In this document: in pieces, positions 18,701 to 25,855 of the stretch | How the letters are laid out: each line of letters starts with the position of its first letter | How positions within the stretch are numbered: position 1 is the first letter of the stretch | Assembly: GCA_012729635.1 (NCBI GenBank) | Contig: JAAYCT010000024.1 | Coordinates: 147,040 to 211,039, forward strand | Source of the DNA: Clostridiaceae bacterium | GTDB lineage: Bacteria > Bacillota > Clostridia > Saccharofermentanales > Saccharofermentanaceae | Direction: 5' to 3' | Length of the DNA stretch: 64,000 nucleotides | Translations under genes and position numbers: made by a program | The notes under the pieces: model-generated | Databases searched by the model: none | Told to the model about the DNA's origin: nothing | What the model saw: the letters and a program-made list of their open reading frames with translations, nothing else

Positions 18701-19171
18701 CTCGGCGGAAATACTTCGAAGCATATCGGGCGTCAGGCCGTATCGGTAAAAATCTTCAAGGACACTCTCCACCTGTGAAGAGAATCCGATCCTTCGTCGA
18801 ATGGGGGAAAGAATGCGGAAATCACCCGCATTTTCATTCAGCACTCTGTGAATCAGAAGGCTTCGGGTCGCAGAGTCCAACGCTTCTTCGGATAAGCCTC
18901 CGACTTCCGAAAGAATCCGGTGCGCAAAGCGGTGAAAGCTTATGACATCCACGAGCATCAGAGCTTCGCCGGAAGGCATCGCTTCGGAAGAAGCGGACAT
19001 TCTTTGTTTCCGTACTTCAAGAAAGCGTCGTTCCATATCCGCTTTCGTTTGTTCGGGAACAATCAAAAAGGCTCTCTTATACGGCCACGACTGCGAGTCG
19101 GCCCAAATTTCGTCCATGCAGGCATCGATAAGATCTCCCGGACGAGAGCCGTGCAGTATTCGAAAGGACAA
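15734..19171 (-). CDS. addB: ATP-dependent helicase/nuclease subunit B
   Basis: A 1145-residue AddB. It has the inactive-helicase body, a C-terminal RecB-type nuclease (FRVLDYKTGDRRVDF) and the four iron-sulfur cysteines: one in YASCPFRHFAGY before the nuclease and three in CSYCDYKGIC after it. The N-terminus, where AddB usually has a GxSGSGKT Walker A, reads ILHGSRPGDLIDA, so the nucleotide site seems lost. The start codon is TTG at 19169-19171 behind GAGGAGGTG. Its ribosome site lies in the 14 bases after fadD, so fadD, addB and addA are probably one transcript. Confidence 0.93.
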   Translation of the reverse strand: MSFRILHGSRPGDLIDACMDEIWADSQSWPYKRAFLIVPEQTKADMERRFLEVRKQRMSASSEAMPSGEALMLVDVISFHRFAHRILSEVGGLSEEALDSATRSLLIHRVLNENAGDFRILSPIRRRIGFSSQVESVLEDFYRYGLTPDMLRSISAEDTRPHFAEKMHELAILMERLDRLTDQIGCCEKIRPLARLSTVLDEMVSFFKKGRPPWPYRRLEYLSDASVWVTGFGQTRNFTPEESEIIEHLSRVCAKVTVSVCADRKTAERFFEIGGDETARPDFEGFYFGGQAIRLLHGIIPGATLTEVPASKDGASELRCLSEGFLKRERTVYESPAPGITRMLFSSKTEELSFIAGKIKQLVLLHGYRYKDMTVVLCNPRDDLSTLHAVFSEYGMDPFLDKRKRLSDTALMRFVIALLDLGVNGWSFESLMRCVKSGLCHISRTESDKLENYCLKHGLNKAFRIFDEKNFDEGKDGEGPAVFQSVRHALFPIRDTVRSLSAEPRCDRKAIILSAFLESYVDDRQTESGAGQIELLAKEWVEAGDHEAALALVASWNELLRILERLAGPIGETDISLRDMRDAILYSVEASPAGAIPSFVDQVRITDVTGGFRSRCKVLFLVGASREYFPNRAVNEGFLRGPERDLLASSLSVRFPNRSKERAYADFFTAYAILDCPSDQLFISAVDSEEPSSLFRLIGQCFPKALFLDNPHKDFHDPRLFSREALLRYAASIFGSPRSVSDTEKMKISAVLLRENPDFPASFSAGRDLFSVRIPEDIIRERYGSGVRMSVSQIEQYASCPFRHFAGYILRLCERERFEVDVRETGSVAHRIMELALDDYIREIRNARNESERTRISGEYAGKDFGRWAEELFILACSGDSYRVTKDPALIMGSGARMIRIARESLKAVFETIDSDDLTPAETEWAYGEGEENPPIVLEWPQTGRKVSFNGIIDRVDTDISKGLFRVLDYKTGDRRVDFKSLYAGLSVQLPAYLYAYRAANPDLMPTDAGYFILKNPMIRVDISKSADIQETVSETKRKEFAVRGMSLSPDELRLCSEYAVKKIRQTCEKIFSGHFDVCPVYEKRGGGKSTCSYCDYKGICGIDPRRPPFIQAPELPGFLMPDGKKPTDREKFLRAIQGETEETT

Positions 19172-19185
19172 AGCCGAGCACCTCC

Positions 19186-21018
19186 TCAGAGGGTATCCAG
19201 ATTCTGACCGTGCGCGGTTTTCATCGTCACACCCGCCTTCTCCAGTATAGCATGAACGGCTGCGAGCTCCTGCTTTCTTCTGACCTTCAGCGTGGTCGTC
19301 TTGACCATTTCACCTTCCGAAAAGACAAAATAGCGCACCGCTTTATACGACGGCATTTGATGATTGATCTCCCGAATTCGTTCCCGAAAATATGTCTGGA
19401 TGTTATTGTCCCCGGGAAGCTTGTCGGGTACGGGTAAATGTTTCCCGATTTCCGGGCGGTCGATAAGGATCTTTGCACAGATTGCAACGGATTCCTTCTC
19501 CGTTTCATCCCCCCAAACAAAAGCTTCACGGACACCGGGAATGACATTGATCAGCGATTCGATCTCCTCGGGAAACGCCTTTTTTCCGTTCGTCAAAACG
19601 ATCATCGACTTGACGCGTCCGGTAATAAAAAGGCATCCTTTCTTATCCAGATAACCCATATCACCGGTTCGGAACCATCCGTCCCCGGTCATTACCTCCG
19701 CGGTTGCTTCGGGATTCTCATAGTAACCGAGCATGATGCAATCGCTTTTGGAAAGTATCTCTCCGATGGCGCCGGGCTTTGTCGATTCGGTGTCGATGCC
19801 GACGGAAACATCGGTAACCGGAAGGCCCACACTCCCGTAAACGTTACAGTCTTGCGTGGTGACGCTGATTACGGGAGCGGTTTCCGTAAGTCCGTATCCC
19901 ATCAGAAAATCGAGACCGAAGTCATTAAAATCACGAATATACTTCTTATCGATCCCGGCACCGCCGATGACGACCATCCGCAGATGTCCGCCCAGCTTTT
20001 TGATGATATCCTTGAATATCTTTCGTCGGATATCCACTCCGATTTTTCGAAGGAATCTCGTGATCGGAATCATAATCGAAATCAGCGTTCCCTTTCCGGA
20101 CTCCTCAATGCCGGCCATGATTTTCGCATGGACACTTTCGAAAAGCAACGGGACCGCAATAACCACCTCGATATGCCATTCCTGAAAATTCTTCACAAGA
20201 TATCGCAGTCCGTCCGAAAAACAGATGACGCAACCCCGGGAAAGTAAAAAGAAGTCGCAGGTGTTCTCAAAGGTGTGGTGAAGCGGAAGAATCGAGAAAG
20301 CGCGCTCTCCGGTCTCAACCAGCAGCGTCGTCGCAATGTAATACACGTTTTTGCAGATGTTTTTGTGCGACAGCATAACTCCCTTGCTCATGGATGTCGT
20401 GCCGGACGTAAAAAGGATGATCTTCATCTCGTCCGGATCAATCGGAGCGTCCAAAAACCGCCGATCGCCTTCCGCTTTCCGCTTTTTCCCTTTTTCGAGC
20501 AGGTCGGAAAAGGAAAGGAATTTTTTATTCTTCGGCCATTTCCCGGTAATCATTTCCTTGTCCATACAAATATAGTATTGAACCCGGAAATCGGGATCCT
20601 CTTTGTGCGTAGAAACGGAAAGCATCATCTCATGGTGCTTGGGATGATAGAATATCGCCCTAACCTTCCCTCTTTTTAAAAGATTGATGACCTCCGTTTC
20701 CGGGAGGAGCCGATCCAGAGGTACCCCGACACTTCCTCCTCCGACAATTGCCGCATAAGAGACCATCCACTCGTATGAGTTTTCACCGACCACGGAGAGG
20801 TGTTCTCCGGAAACGCCGATTTCGGCAAGCGCCAGTCCGATAAATTCCACATCGTTTCCGAAATCATCGTACGTCTTGTGAATTTCCGCCTGTTCCGGCT
20901 TCTTTCGAAAAATAAACGCGTCTTTTCCGGCGTACCTTTCCCGAACGTCCAAAATCAGTTCTCGGAGTGTTTCGTATTGAATTCCGTCGCGTAGTGCTTT
21001 TCCGGTAACCTTCTGCAT
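19186..21018 (-). CDS. Long-chain acyl-CoA (or acyl-ACP) synthetase, AMP-forming
   Basis: A 610-residue ANL-superfamily adenylating enzyme. The phosphate loop is ILFTSGTTSMSKGVMLSHKN, the adenine-binding motif is MGYGLTETAPVIS, and the hinge reads DGWFRTGDMGYLDKKGCLFITGR, with a late catalytic-lysine region. Length and the RYLVKNFQEWHIEV region fit the FadD/long-chain group. These enzymes activate fatty acids to an acyl-adenylate and pass them to CoA or, in some cases, ACP. The neighbouring ACP, PlsC and FabT-like genes make use of exogenous or recycled fatty acids for phospholipid synthesis plausible. The ATG has GGAGGG upstream. It is divergent from plsC. Confidence 0.88.
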   Translation of the reverse strand: MQKVTGKALRDGIQYETLRELILDVRERYAGKDAFIFRKKPEQAEIHKTYDDFGNDVEFIGLALAEIGVSGEHLSVVGENSYEWMVSYAAIVGGGSVGVPLDRLLPETEVINLLKRGKVRAIFYHPKHHEMMLSVSTHKEDPDFRVQYYICMDKEMITGKWPKNKKFLSFSDLLEKGKKRKAEGDRRFLDAPIDPDEMKIILFTSGTTSMSKGVMLSHKNICKNVYYIATTLLVETGERAFSILPLHHTFENTCDFFLLSRGCVICFSDGLRYLVKNFQEWHIEVVIAVPLLFESVHAKIMAGIEESGKGTLISIMIPITRFLRKIGVDIRRKIFKDIIKKLGGHLRMVVIGGAGIDKKYIRDFNDFGLDFLMGYGLTETAPVISVTTQDCNVYGSVGLPVTDVSVGIDTESTKPGAIGEILSKSDCIMLGYYENPEATAEVMTGDGWFRTGDMGYLDKKGCLFITGRVKSMIVLTNGKKAFPEEIESLINVIPGVREAFVWGDETEKESVAICAKILIDRPEIGKHLPVPDKLPGDNNIQTYFRERIREINHQMPSYKAVRYFVFSEGEMVKTTTLKVRRKQELAAVHAILEKAGVTMKTAHGQNLDTL

Positions 21019-21143
21019 TCTTTTTCCCTCCGGATGTGTATGCCGAGCCGCGCGGCGTGCCGCCGTTTCCTTTAATGATCGATTATGATTATTTTCGATG
21101 ATACCATGAGAAATCGTACGCGTCTACGAAAACGATAAAATGT

Positions 21144-21156
21144 TTTGATATTCAAA
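21144..21156. promoter_or_regulatory. FabT-box-like palindrome between fadD and plsC
   Basis: TTTGA-TAT-TCAAA is a perfect 5-base palindrome around a 3-base centre. It matches the arms of the described FabT operator (TTTGATTATCAAA). It sits between the divergent fadD and plsC genes, 17 bases upstream of the plsC -35 box. The FabT-like regulator is encoded about 2.2 kb away at 23284-23787. Confidence 0.6.
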
Positions 21157-21173
21157 CTAAACGCCTCAAAACA

Positions 21174-21202
21174 TTGACATTCCGGCCGGCGTGGAATAGC
21201 AT
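21174..21202 (+). promoter_or_regulatory. Sigma-70 type promoter of plsC
   Basis: TTGACA at 21174-21179, a 17-base spacer, TAGCAT at 21197-21202. The predicted start of transcription near 21209 rules out the in-frame ATG codon at 21174 as translation start. Confidence 0.7.
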
Positions 21203-21269
21203 GAGGGATATAATTCAACGGTTATGCTCTGTTTCCACGATGAATAAACGGCAAGGAGAAAGACAAAAA

Positions 21270-22022
21270 TTGAGTTCAGAACGTTTGGCCGAACCCAAGC
21301 TCGGCTGTAATTCGGGAAAAGCATTCGATCGTTATCCGGTCAAAAGGGGATTTATCGGTCATTTTTTCTTTTGGGTCGGTGTATTTTCGTCCTATATTCT
21401 CCTTCGTTTCCGCTCGGATGGTCGGAAAAACATTCCCGAAAAGTCGCCGTATGTCATCGCCGCCAACCATCAGACCTTTGTGGACGGCATGTGGATCGCA
21501 CGGTTTCTTCCCCGAAAACATTTTAAAAAATTATGCAGTCTGGCGGGTTCCGATCTGGAGACCCATTACGGTCTTTTAGGACGACTGATTATGCGCGTCG
21601 GACGTTGTATCGCGGTAGACCGTTTCGGCAGTCCGATTCGCGGTTTAATAAAAGCAAAAAAAGAAGTAGAGAACGGAAATATCATTCTCGTACACCCCGA
21701 AGGGACACGAACGCATGACGGAAAGGTTGCGGAAATGAAGGACGGAGCATCTTATATCGCGGTAAAAGCGGATGTCCCGATTCTGCCGGTATATATTGAC
21801 GGAGGATACGAGGTCTTTTCCCGGCATATGCGCAGACCACAGGCCTGGGACCGGAAAAACCGGCGCAGAAAAGAGGTGGTCGTCCGCTTCGGGGAGCCGC
21901 TGTTCCCCGCCGATTTCGAAAAAAAACCCAAACAAATGACAGCGGCACTGAGCCGATGGATGAGTCAAATGGAGAAGAAAGCAAACGGAAGTGCTCCGGG
22001 AATGACCTCGAACCGGACCTGA
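21270..22022 (+). CDS. plsC: 1-acyl-sn-glycerol-3-phosphate acyltransferase
   Basis: About 250 residues of the PlsC family, which adds the second acyl chain to lysophosphatidic acid at the membrane. The catalytic HX4D motif is NHQTFVD; the substrate-binding block is HPEGTRT. One hydrophobic segment (FFFWVGVFSSYILL) precedes them. The start is uncertain: TTG at 21270 has AAGGAG upstream at 11 bases, while ATG at 21240 has no ribosome site. I prefer the TTG. The gene is divergent from fadD. Its 3' end overlaps the lipid-kinase gene on the other strand by 58 bases, so there is no room for a terminator between them. Confidence 0.88.
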   Translation: MSSERLAEPKLGCNSGKAFDRYPVKRGFIGHFFFWVGVFSSYILLRFRSDGRKNIPEKSPYVIAANHQTFVDGMWIARFLPRKHFKKLCSLAGSDLETHYGLLGRLIMRVGRCIAVDRFGSPIRGLIKAKKEVENGNIILVHPEGTRTHDGKVAEMKDGASYIAVKADVPILPVYIDGGYEVFSRHMRRPQAWDRKNRRRKEVVVRFGEPLFPADFEKKPKQMTAALSRWMSQMEKKANGSAPGMTSNRT

Positions 22023-22936
22023 TGCGCATAGAAATCTTCCCCGTCGTAGTTCCCGTGAATCCGGGAGCCCCGATCAGCCGAGGAGAAGATACCGCTGGTC
22101 ACCGGATAATACATCACCTTCGGATGACCGAAGTGCTGACCTTTTTTGTATCGATTGACCAACGGGATTGCTTGTCTTCTCGGAAGATCCTCGACAATGC
22201 AAACCTCTATAATTCCGTCGTCCGGTTTGGATGCGGGTGACGGTCGAAAACCGCCTCCGTAGTATTGTCCGTTACAAATACACGCGAGGCAATACTGAAT
22301 TTTCCCCTCGGCCTTCTCTTTTCCGTGCTGGAGCTCCAGCGAATAATTCATATTAAATCTCCATCCCTTGATGAAGCATTTGAGGATTGCGAGCGTATAT
22401 GCGTTCTTTCGTATAAACCCGTTGCGATTCGTTTTTCGAATCATTTCCTTAGCGCAGGCATTCACCATCGTATCCAAACCAAACGAAGTGATGTTCACGC
22501 TGTATCGACTTGCTTCCGGGAGAAAAACCGAATCATCATCATAGCAATCCACTCGGATCAGATCCAAATGACAGAGCTCGAAATTCTCGATTGCCGCGAT
22601 GATTTTGGAAGGATGCCGGTAATACGTTTCGGGCAAAATAGACCGAGCAAAATCATTCCCGGTGCCCATCGGAAGAACGGACATGGGCGTTTGACCGAAG
22701 GCCAGCGCATTTGCTACCTCGTGGACGGTTCCGTCACCGCCGCAAGCGAAAATAATCGCGTCGGATTGATACTTGGCCGCCGACGCGGCGGCCAATTCGC
22801 CCGCATGCCCCGGGTATTCGGTACGATGAATCTCGACCTTCGCGCCCTTTGCGGCCTCAAATTCACGAATCGCGCACTCCAACTCCAAGGCTTTTTTCTT
22901 ATCGGCAAAATAATTCAGCAGAAAAACATATCTCAT
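21965..22936 (-). CDS. Diacylglycerol kinase-type lipid kinase (DagK/YegS family)
   Basis: A 323-residue cytoplasmic lipid kinase with the diacylglycerol-kinase catalytic signature: CGGDGTVHEVANAL and LPMGTGNDFARS. In Firmicutes such enzymes (DgkB) return diacylglycerol from lipoteichoic-acid synthesis to phosphatidic acid. The ATG is preceded by GAGGG. It follows the acyl carrier protein by 15 bases in a fabT-acp-dgk transcript and converges on plsC, whose product also makes phosphatidic acid. Substrate is inferred from the family; multi-substrate lipid kinase is the alternative. Confidence 0.88.
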   Translation of the reverse strand: MRYVFLLNYFADKKKALELECAIREFEAAKGAKVEIHRTEYPGHAGELAAASAAKYQSDAIIFACGGDGTVHEVANALAFGQTPMSVLPMGTGNDFARSILPETYYRHPSKIIAAIENFELCHLDLIRVDCYDDDSVFLPEASRYSVNITSFGLDTMVNACAKEMIRKTNRNGFIRKNAYTLAILKCFIKGWRFNMNYSLELQHGKEKAEGKIQYCLACICNGQYYGGGFRPSPASKPDDGIIEVCIVEDLPRRQAIPLVNRYKKGQHFGHPKVMYYPVTSGIFSSADRGSRIHGNYDGEDFYAHQVRFEVIPGALPFAFFSI

Positions 22937-22951
22937 TGAACCCTCGCTCGG

Positions 22952-23287
22952 TTATTCCGCAGTAAGCTCGTAAATCATGTCAACTACATCCTGGACCGTT
23001 CCGACCCGCTCAAGCTCGTCATCCGAAATCCTTATGTCAAACATGCTTTCCAGATCAATGACCAACTCATAAATTCTCAAAGAGTCCAGTCCGAGATCGT
23101 GAAATATTTCCGTTTCGGGTTTAATGTCGGTCGGCGAAAGTTCGTTTTGCTCCGTGACCTTAGTGATCAGATTGTCGTAGATTCGCTCCTTTTTCCTTAA
23201 GACGGGATCATCCGGCCCGACACGTTCTCGAGGCTCGCCCGGACTGTCCGGGTCGCCTCGCTGCATATCACTGGATAATTCGGTCAT
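22952..23287 (-). CDS. Acyl carrier protein with N-terminal extension
   Basis: A 111-residue ACP. The helix II motif LGLDSLRIYELV carries Ser69 for the phosphopantetheine arm, and the acidic helix III region (MFDIRISDDELE) is normal. ACPs are usually about 75-80 residues with the serine near 36; this one has about 33 extra residues, acidic and Pro-rich, before the first helix. The ATG overlaps the stop of the FabT-like gene (ATGA). The pairing fits the fabT-acpP arrangement of fatty-acid regulons. With no fab synthase genes nearby, a role tied to PlsC or to the acyl synthetase is possible. Confidence 0.88.
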   Translation of the reverse strand: MTELSSDMQRGDPDSPGEPRERVGPDDPVLRKKERIYDNLITKVTEQNELSPTDIKPETEIFHDLGLDSLRIYELVIDLESMFDIRISDDELERVGTVQDVVDMIYELTAE

Positions 23288-23787
23288 TTTTCATTTCCCT
23301 CCGCTTTTTTCGATTCATTTCGGGCACGCTCCTCATCGCTGTATTTTTCGTATTGTTCCTTTATAAACTGATCGACCTCACGTACCAGGCGCGCCATACG
23401 ATTGCGATCCTCTTCGGATAAAGGATCCATGATCCTTTTCACCAAAAGCTTATGGAATTTCGCATGCATCCGATATGCGAGCTTACCCTGCCTCGTCAGG
23501 CAAATGCGTACCACCCTTCGATCCTTGCTGTCGCGATATCTTTCTACATAGCCCTTTCGAACCAGTCGATCGATTGCGACGGTCAGGGTTCCGGTCGTAA
23601 TCCCCAGGCGCGCGGCGGTCTCGCTCATCGCACGCGCCTCATAAGGACCGATTGCCTCCAGAGTATGTAACTCCGCAATGGAAAGGTTCGAAAAATATCC
23701 CTTCGAAAGAGCCTTCTCTTCCGTAAGCAGTACATTGTCGAAAATCCGCAAAAGACCTTCCGCAAATTCATTCTCGGCAGAATACAA
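23284..23787 (-). CDS. FabT-like MarR-family regulator of fatty-acid genes
   Basis: A 167-residue winged-helix MarR protein. Its sequence follows FabT closely: RIFDNVLLTEE at the N-terminus, LSIAELHTLEAIG before the DNA-binding domain, TGTLTVAIDRLVRKGYVER and DRRVVRICLT in recognition helix and wing, and RMHAKFHKLLV after. FabT represses fatty-acid synthesis genes with long-chain acyl-ACP as corepressor. The start is TTG with AAGGAGG nine bases upstream. It is the first gene of a fabT-acp-dgk transcript. A FabT-box-like palindrome lies between fadD and plsC, and another in the fprA promoter. Confidence 0.85.
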   Translation of the reverse strand: MYSAENEFAEGLLRIFDNVLLTEEKALSKGYFSNLSIAELHTLEAIGPYEARAMSETAARLGITTGTLTVAIDRLVRKGYVERYRDSKDRRVVRICLTRQGKLAYRMHAKFHKLLVKRIMDPLSEEDRNRMARLVREVDQFIKEQYEKYSDEERARNESKKAEGNEK

Positions 23788-23843
23788 AATACGGCCCCTC
23801 CTTCGGATATAATGCGCGCGCCCAAAAACCGGCGCACACGTCT

Positions 23844-23875
23844 ATTATCTTAACTTTTTTATACAAAAAAAACAA
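23844..23875 (-). promoter_or_regulatory. Probable promoter of the fabT-acp-dgk operon
   Basis: On the minus strand TTGTTT (23870-23875) lies 17 bases before TAAGAT (23847-23852), which overlaps GATAAT (23844-23849). The region is A/T-rich and the only plausible promoter in the gap 23788-23905. No TTTGA-N3-TCAAA box was found in it. Confidence 0.4.
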
Positions 23876-23905
23876 TCTAACCCTTGTATCGAGCCTTCCA
23901 TCTTT

Positions 23906-25108
23906 TCAACCGGAGGGTTTCCTAATCCTAAGAAAACTTCTTCCGATCCGAACCATGGCCCCGAACAAGGGCCCTTCGAAGGTTTTCCGGACTTTTTTCA
24001 GTTCCTGTCGGATCGCGATATGCTGAGGACAATGTGACTCGCAACGTCCGCACTGGGTACACACGGAGGCATAGCCGGGCTTTTCGGAAAAAATCCCCAA
24101 TGCCTGAAGGTATTTCATTCGGGTATGCTTCTGAGGAATCAGAAATTTTTCGTTGTATCGCGAAAAACAGCCGGGGATATCGACTCCGAAAGGACAAGGC
24201 ATACAGTAGCCGCAACCGGTGCAGGGAACCTTTGTACGGGATGCAAGCTCTTTCTTCACCCGTTCATAAAGCATCCGTTCCTCGGCGGTCAGACTTTCCG
24301 GTTTCGCGTCTTGAGCAATCCGGATGTTTTCGGAAAGCTGCGCTTCGTCGCTCATTCCCGAAAGCACGACGGTCACTTCCTTGTGATCCCAAACCCAACG
24401 AAGCGCCCATTCGGCCATGCTCCTTTGTTTGCCCGATCGGTCGAAAATCCTTCGGATGGTTTCGGGAACCTGGTTTGCAAGCATACCTCCCCGGATCGGC
24501 TCCATAACAATGACCGGTATCCCCAGCGAGGCCGCTAACATCAGGCCTTCTTTTCCGGCCTGATTGTTTTCATCCAAATAATTATACTGAATCTGACAAA
24601 AATCCCAGGGGTAGGCCGTCAGTATCTCGCGGAACGCGTTTTTGGATCCGTGAAACGAAAACCCGAGGTTTCGAATCACACCCTCTCTCTTTTTTTTCTC
24701 GAGCCATTCGATGACTCCGATCTCCTTCATTCGAAGAAACATGGGATAATCGGTCAGCATATGCAAAAGATAGTAATCAATGGAATCGGTCATCAACCTC
24801 GTCAATTCGGATTCAAACATCTTCTTCGCAGTCTGCAGACGACCGACCATATAGACGGGTAATTTCGTCGCGATATTTACGCGTTCCCTCCACGGTCCCT
24901 CCAGGGCTTTGCCGAGCAGGATTTCATTTTTGCCCGCATGGTATATGTACGCCGTGTCAAAGTAATTGACGCCATTTTCGATGGCTGTCCGGATCATATG
25001 AATACATCGCGACTCGTCGAAAATACCCGCTTTGTTTGGAAGTCGCATGCATCCGAAGCCCAAAATCGAGAGTTCCTGACCGTTTTTCACATTCGTGCGC
25101 GTCAGCAT
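23906..25108 (-). CDS. Aldo/keto reductase with C-terminal ferredoxin domain
   Basis: A 400-residue oxidoreductase of the COG1453 type. The N-terminal TIM barrel has the family motifs FDTAYIYHAGKNE (active-site Tyr) and LLHMLTDYP. The C-terminal part carries CTGCGYCMPCPFGV and CTQCGRCESHCPQ, cysteine patterns for two 4Fe-4S clusters. These proteins are presumed to pass electrons between the clusters and a nicotinamide or carbonyl substrate; substrates are not known. The ATG has an AAAGGAAAG ribosome site. It is the last gene of the pgi-trpF-radical SAM run, 24 bases after the preceding gene. Confidence 0.88.
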   Translation of the reverse strand: MLTRTNVKNGQELSILGFGCMRLPNKAGIFDESRCIHMIRTAIENGVNYFDTAYIYHAGKNEILLGKALEGPWRERVNIATKLPVYMVGRLQTAKKMFESELTRLMTDSIDYYLLHMLTDYPMFLRMKEIGVIEWLEKKKREGVIRNLGFSFHGSKNAFREILTAYPWDFCQIQYNYLDENNQAGKEGLMLAASLGIPVIVMEPIRGGMLANQVPETIRRIFDRSGKQRSMAEWALRWVWDHKEVTVVLSGMSDEAQLSENIRIAQDAKPESLTAEERMLYERVKKELASRTKVPCTGCGYCMPCPFGVDIPGCFSRYNEKFLIPQKHTRMKYLQALGIFSEKPGYASVCTQCGRCESHCPQHIAIRQELKKVRKTFEGPLFGAMVRIGRSFLRIRKPSG

Positions 25109-25132
25109 ATACTTTCCTTTCCTCCGATCCGA

Positions 25133-25855
25133 CTAAAGCTCGCCCAACCGGGTCAAGTCGGGGTATTTTCCACCGAAAAGCCCCGTTCGTGTAACCTCTG
25201 TGTTTTGCGCCGTACGCTGATCCAGCAGCGAAAACTCAACACATGCGGACAAAAGCAAATCCGGTCGCAGATTGCCCGCCGAACCGGCCTTAACCAGAAT
25301 TTCTACCGGTCCGTCCCGTCCTTCCGGAGTATCGGTTTCAAAAAGAAGCGGCCGAAGATCCGTTTGTGTCTCTTTTCCTTTCGCATGTTTTATTGCCGGT
25401 ATTCGCTCAAGTTTTGCAATATTTCGGATTGCCTGTCCGATTCCGGGTCCTTCCAGCCGGTATGAAGCCGCAGATACGAGCGACATGATGCTTGCTTTTT
25501 CACCGGTAACATCGCGCACAGAAATCGCCCGCAGACCGGGAGGACTTTTCAGGTTAAAAAGACGAACGAGCTCATTTGTGTCAATGGGGTCGCGTAAAGA
25601 GACGTCTGCGTAGTCGTCCACGGTAGCGATTCCGACTCCGAGCGGCAAAGCGAAAACCATCAGCGGACGAGGATTGTATCCTCTGGAATACATAACGGGA
25701 ATTTCTGCTCGTCGTAAGGTTCGCTCAAAAGCGCGCATGAGATCCAAATGTCCGGTATATACAATCGCTCCCTTTCTCTCAAAACGGAGACGAAATGTGT
25801 ATTCCTGTCTTTTTTCCTGCATCGTCATTCTTCTTTCGCGATCAGCCTGAAGCAT
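25133..25855 (-). CDS. TIGR03936 (DUF2344) family radical-SAM-associated protein
   Basis: A 240-residue protein that opens with YTFRLRFERKGAIVYTGHLDLMRAFERTLRRAEIPVMYSRGYNPRP, read here in pieces as F.K.G...Y.GHLDLMR.ERA.RRA..P..YS.G.NP.P. That is the hallmark of the TIGR03936 partner of TIGR03960 radical-SAM proteins. Its function is unknown; the two are often fused or adjacent. The start may be the ATG at 25855, which overlaps the upstream gene by 14 bases, or one at 25828 without a clear ribosome site. Confidence 0.85.
   Translation of the reverse strand: MLQADRERRMTMQEKRQEYTFRLRFERKGAIVYTGHLDLMRAFERTLRRAEIPVMYSRGYNPRPLMVFALPLGVGIATVDDYADVSLRDPIDTNELVRLFNLKSPPGLRAISVRDVTGEKASIMSLVSAASYRLEGPGIGQAIRNIAKLERIPAIKHAKGKETQTDLRPLLFETDTPEGRDGPVEILVKAGSAGNLRPDLLLSACVEFSLLDQRTAQNTEVTRTGLFGGKYPDLTRLGEL

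Noticed and set aside
21174..21269. Upstream start of plsC at 21174 (and ATG at 21240)
   Set aside because: 21174 lies in the -35 box of the gene's own promoter; 21240 has no ribosome site, while TTG at 21270 has AAGGAG.
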